Positions 6,011 through 8,781 of a stretch of DNA of 8,781 nucleotides are shown here, piece by piece. Position numbers and translations under genes: made by a program. Positions within the stretch are counted from its first letter, which is position 1. Every line of letters starts with the position of its first letter. Under the pieces are notes generated by a model. That model had not been told where the DNA came from, did not search any database, and saw nothing but the letters and a program-made list of their open reading frames with translations. The stretch is from Ignavibacteria bacterium (GTDB lineage Bacteria; Bacteroidota; Ignavibacteria; Ignavibacteriales; Melioribacteraceae). The DNA lies in NCBI GenBank assembly GCA_011049495.1, contig DSBF01000525.1:1-8781 (forward strand), given 5' to 3'.

Positions 6011-6558
6011 AATACTTAATAGGACTTGTAGTTTTATCTGCAATTATTTTACCGGCAAAGTTTGTGATTGCTCTATCGATAATAGTAATGATAATCTATA
6101 CCCGGGTAGATATAAGTCTATTAAGATTATTCAGAAGAAAATCGATTTATTTTTTATTTACAATAGTAGTAATACTTCAGCCGATGATAATCGGAGAACA
6201 AGTAAATCAGTTCTTGGGAATAAACTATTCCGCCGAGGCATTAATAAACGGACTCGGAATGTTTTGCAGAGCAATTGTAATAATCAGTTCAATTACATTG
6301 CTAAACAGAAGAACAAGCAGAGAAAACATAAAAGCATTTTGGAAACGTAGAGGATTGGAAGAATTTGATAACGTTATGCATAAAGCCGAAGAGATGCTGC
6401 CGAATATTAAATTGGAATTTAACAAAGTAAGAATAGAAAACACTTCGATAAGAACCATACTAAAAAATCCTGCCGAGCTAACGGCAAAAATAATCTATTC
6501 ATTTTTACACAAACCGAACAATTTAATTACGAATAAACTCAACGAGGAAATAAAATGA
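6007..6558 (+). CDS. Short EcfT/CbiQ-like membrane protein
   Basis: A 183-residue protein with three or four hydrophobic segments (about 3-31, 46-62 and 77-99) and a basic, soluble C-terminal half. The segment GLGMFCRAIVIISSITLLNR (82-101) followed by RTSREN is the pattern of the ECF transmembrane T subunit, where a G-L-x3-R helix leads into T-(T/S)-S-x-E. Residues 130-146 (MLPNIKLEFNKVRIENT) sit where EcfT has its P-x-L-x2-E coupling helix ending in the Ala-Arg-Gly motif, but here the ARG triplet is not kept. The protein is also shorter than typical CbiQ/EcfT (about 220-270). It overlaps the genes on both sides by ATGA, so the three products are probably made in proportion. GGAG (5995-5998) is its ribosome site. 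No ATPase (EcfA/CbiO) gene is visible. A diverged T subunit is the best reading; an unrelated small membrane protein is possible. Confidence 0.55.
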   Translation: MKYLIGLVVLSAIILPAKFVIALSIIVMIIYTRVDISLLRLFRRKSIYFLFTIVVILQPMIIGEQVNQFLGINYSAEALINGLGMFCRAIVIISSITLLNRRTSRENIKAFWKRRGLEEFDNVMHKAEEMLPNIKLEFNKVRIENTSIRTILKNPAELTAKIIYSFLHKPNNLITNKLNEEIK

Positions 6559-8489
6559 AAAGAACATTATTACTTATTATAATTATCTGCATATCACTCA
6601 ATGCACAAGAAGACACGCTTAAGCACTATAATCTAGGTGAAGTTATTGTTACTTCTACAAACAGTAATTTGGTAAATTCATCATCTGTTGTAGATGTAAA
6701 ACTGAGCGAAATAAATCAAACCGACGGTTTCAACGTAACTGATGCGCTTAAATACATACCGGGTTTATATATTACAACTACGTCAAAAAACGAATCCAAA
6801 ATTTATATGCGCGGATATGATCAAAGACAAGTATCAGTTTTCTTGGATGGCGTTCCGATCTATGAACCGTATTCAGGTTTGGTTGACTTAAGCAACCTAC
6901 CAAAAAATTCAATAGAAAAAATAACTGTGTCGAAAGGAATGCCTTCGTTAGCTTACGGATCAAATTCAATGGGAGGAACTGTAAACTTCATTACAAAAAA
7001 TAGAGCTGATAAAACCATAACCTTCGAAATCGAATCGGGAGCCGCACATTCTACTTCGTTGGGCTTTAGTGGAGGATTCGGAAAAATGTTTTACTCATTA
7101 AACGCAGGGTATTCTAAATCAGACGGATTTAATATTCCCGAAATCAAAAGTAATTATCGAAACGAAGACGGAGGAAAAAGAAATAACAGCGATTATGAAA
7201 ACATAGGCGGTATGTTGAAGGTTGGTGTAAACGACTTCCATAATTTTAATCTCGCATATTCTTTAATGATTGTAAATAACGAAAAAGGTGTCCCGACGGA
7301 TGTTTATACAACAACGCCTCGTTATTGGCGTTATACCGAGTGGCGGAAAACCACAAATAACTTAATGTTCAGTTCCGGTATTGGCTCTTCATATAGATTT
7401 AAGGGGAATATATTCTACGATACTTACAAAAATGTTCTCGATTCTTATGATGATAACTCATTCACAACCCAAGATAGGAGATATGCATTTCATTCAACTT
7501 ACGACGACCACTCGCTTGGTATTAATTTAATGAACGATATAGATTTTCTGAATTTTGGACTGACAAGAATTTCGTTCTCATGGAAAAAAGATGTACATAA
7601 AGAAGAAGGAAATTTTAACGAAGGATTTTCAAGTTACGAAGCCTCACTCTTTAGCGGAGGTATTGAACAAGATATAAATATTAATGAAAATCTATCGGCA
7701 GTTGCAGCGGTTGGTTATGATTTATTAACTCCGATTTATTCGAACGGTAGTGATTTAAGAAATCCTAGTTCTTCTATAAACGGGTTTCTCGGATTAAGTT
7801 ATAAAGTTAATGATGAAGTGTCACTTCACTTAAATGCATCAAGGAAAAACCGTTTCCCGACATTAAAAGAATTTTACAGCCAAACTGCTGGGAGGGATCT
7901 TGCAAATCCGGGTTTAAATGTTGAACAAAGTATAAACAGTGAACTCGGAGTTAATTACAAAGTAAACAGAGGTATCTTTTTAAGAGGAAATGTTTTCTAC
8001 AGTTCAATAGATGAATTGATCAATCTTGTAATTTTAGAAGATGGTTTAAGACAGTATCAAAACATCGGTAAAGCTGAAATGAAAGGTATAGAACTCGGAG
8101 TAAATCTTAATGTAAAAGAATTTAGTATGAACTTTGCATACACATATCTATCTGCAAAAAATATTTCCGATGATGTGAAAAGCGATATTTTAGAATATCG
8201 TCCCGAACATGTATTAACCTTTGTTCCTAATTATCGCTTTAGTTTTGGAACCGAGCTTCGTGTAGAATTATTTTTTGTCGGAAATAAATACGGCGTTGAT
8301 GCCGACTCAAGAGAATTTATTAAGATGGATAATTATCTTCTTGCCAACATAAGGGTGTCGCATATAATATTAGATAACTACACTTTATATGTAAGAGTAA
8401 ACAATTTGTCCGGTATTTATTACGAAACAGAATACGGATTTCCCCAAGCCGGAAGAGAACTATTTGTCGGTTTAAGGATGAGTTTTTAA
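6555..8489 (+). CDS. TonB-dependent outer-membrane receptor, substrate unknown
   Basis: A 644-residue BtuB-sized receptor. Residues 1-17 are a signal peptide (likely NA|QED). The TonB box is LGEVIVTST (27-35). The plug domain spans about 40-150 with the usual landmarks: DALKYIPGLYI (63-73), IYMRGYDQRQVSVFLDGVPI (83-102), IEKITVSKGMPSLAYGS (120-136) and MGGTVNFITK (139-148). The rest is a 22-strand-type barrel with a TonB-receptor C-terminal region (NASRKNRFPTLKEFY; YVRVNNLSGIYYETEYGFPQAGRE) ending LRMSF. There is no N-terminal carboxypeptidase-like domain or SusD partner, so glycan uptake is unlikely. Such receptors import scarce metal chelates or cofactors using TonB energy. It overlaps the T-like gene by ATGA and shares the Moco-riboswitch-like leader, which suggests a molybdenum- or tungsten-related ligand; a cobalamin receptor is the main alternative. 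Confidence 0.93.
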   Translation: MKRTLLLIIIICISLNAQEDTLKHYNLGEVIVTSTNSNLVNSSSVVDVKLSEINQTDGFNVTDALKYIPGLYITTTSKNESKIYMRGYDQRQVSVFLDGVPIYEPYSGLVDLSNLPKNSIEKITVSKGMPSLAYGSNSMGGTVNFITKNRADKTITFEIESGAAHSTSLGFSGGFGKMFYSLNAGYSKSDGFNIPEIKSNYRNEDGGKRNNSDYENIGGMLKVGVNDFHNFNLAYSLMIVNNEKGVPTDVYTTTPRYWRYTEWRKTTNNLMFSSGIGSSYRFKGNIFYDTYKNVLDSYDDNSFTTQDRRYAFHSTYDDHSLGINLMNDIDFLNFGLTRISFSWKKDVHKEEGNFNEGFSSYEASLFSGGIEQDININENLSAVAAVGYDLLTPIYSNGSDLRNPSSSINGFLGLSYKVNDEVSLHLNASRKNRFPTLKEFYSQTAGRDLANPGLNVEQSINSELGVNYKVNRGIFLRGNVFYSSIDELINLVILEDGLRQYQNIGKAEMKGIELGVNLNVKEFSMNFAYTYLSAKNISDDVKSDILEYRPEHVLTFVPNYRFSFGTELRVELFFVGNKYGVDADSREFIKMDNYLLANIRVSHIILDNYTLYVRVNNLSGIYYETEYGFPQAGRELFVGLRMSF

Positions 8490-8564
8490 TACATATTGTT
8501 CTTGGTAAAGAAAGAATAAATTGACATGTGGTGTTGTTAATAGACAATCAGAATAGATATATTT

Positions 8565-8589
8565 CGCCATTGTAGTTTTATAAATGGTG
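8565..8589 (+). promoter_or_regulatory. Stem-loop just upstream of the last gene
   Basis: CGCCATT (8565-8571) pairs with AATGGTG (8583-8589, one G-U pair) around an 11-base loop, ending 4 bases before the ATG at 8594. It lies where a ribosome site would be, and no Shine-Dalgarno sequence is visible there. It could restrain translation or be chance in AT-rich sequence. The remainder of the 8490-8564 gap shows no clear terminator after the receptor gene. Confidence 0.3.
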
Positions 8590-8593
8590 TAAA

Positions 8594-8781
8594 ATGAAAT
8601 ATGTCTACTCTTTAATGCTATTGCTCGTTGTTACTATTTCAGCCCAAGAGCAGCTAAAATTTTCAGCACAATTAAGACCACGGTTTATTGTTGATAACAA
8701 GAATTTTAACAGTAATGTTTCGCCAAATACATATGCCGAAATGCGTTCCCGTTTAGGTGTGCAATTTATTCCTACCGATGA
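8594..8781 (+). CDS. Outer-membrane beta-barrel protein, 5' end (partial)
   Basis: The first 62 codons of a gene that runs off the right edge. The product starts with a Sec signal peptide (MKYVYSLMLLLVVTISA, likely cut SA|QEQ), then a first barrel strand LKFSAQLRPRFIVDNKNF and a second, YAEMRSRLGVQFIPTD. The R-P-R-x3-D-N-K-x-F-N and R-S-R-L-G-V-x-F blocks look like the N-terminus of alginate-export/porin-like barrels seen in this group of bacteria. It may be of the same broad family as the truncated gene at the left edge. There is no good ribosome site, and the gap of 104 bases after the receptor suggests it may be a separate unit. Substrate cannot be inferred. Confidence 0.8.
   Translation, partial: MKYVYSLMLLLVVTISAQEQLKFSAQLRPRFIVDNKNFNSNVSPNTYAEMRSRLGVQFIPTD

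Noticed and set aside
8521..8526. TTGACA as a -35 box for the last gene
   Set aside because: No acceptable -10 hexamer lies 16-18 bases downstream, and FCB-group promoters usually differ from this consensus.

Overview
The window is low-GC, tightly packed bacterial DNA with every gene on the + strand. Exported proteins are mostly predicted to be cut just before a glutamine (GA|QQ, NA|QED, SA|QEQ), there are three outer-membrane beta-barrels, and several genes have clear Shine-Dalgarno sites (GGAGGA, AAAGGAG). This suits a Gram-negative of the Bacteroidetes/Chlorobi/Ignavibacteria group, perhaps an Ignavibacteria-like lineage. That placement is inference; there is no rRNA or marker gene here.

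Region 1 (2-448) is the 3' end of an outer-membrane beta-barrel gene. Region 2 (470-5030) is a periplasmic nitrate reductase operon in the order napM-napA-napD-napG-napH-tatA. It encodes a small tetrahaem cytochrome, the Mo-bisMGD catalytic subunit with a Tat signal, the NapD maturation chaperone, a four-cluster ferredoxin, a membrane iron-sulphur protein and a small TatA translocase subunit. The order and the NapA sequence resemble the Desulfovibrio-type system (NapM, no NapB). No napB or napC lies in the window. The NapG-like protein has no export signal, which is odd. A strong hairpin with a T-run sits between napA and napD.

Region 3 (5031-5401) is a 371-base non-coding stretch. It holds a structured leader that looks like a molybdenum cofactor (Moco) riboswitch, an intrinsic terminator, and an 82-base inverted-repeat element that folds on paper into a three-way junction.

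Region 4 (5402-8489) has three genes joined by two ATGA overlaps: a six-helix membrane protein resembling an ECF-transporter S component, a short EcfT/CbiQ-like membrane protein, and a TonB-dependent outer-membrane receptor. If the riboswitch call is right, this is a candidate Moco-regulated uptake route for a molybdenum species (molybdate, tungstate, a metallophore complex or a pterin), placed directly downstream of the Moco-dependent nitrate reductase. This is the most interesting part of the window; the substrate is inferred only from the leader RNA and the neighbouring genes. Region 5 (8594-8781) is the start of another outer-membrane beta-barrel gene, cut by the window edge.
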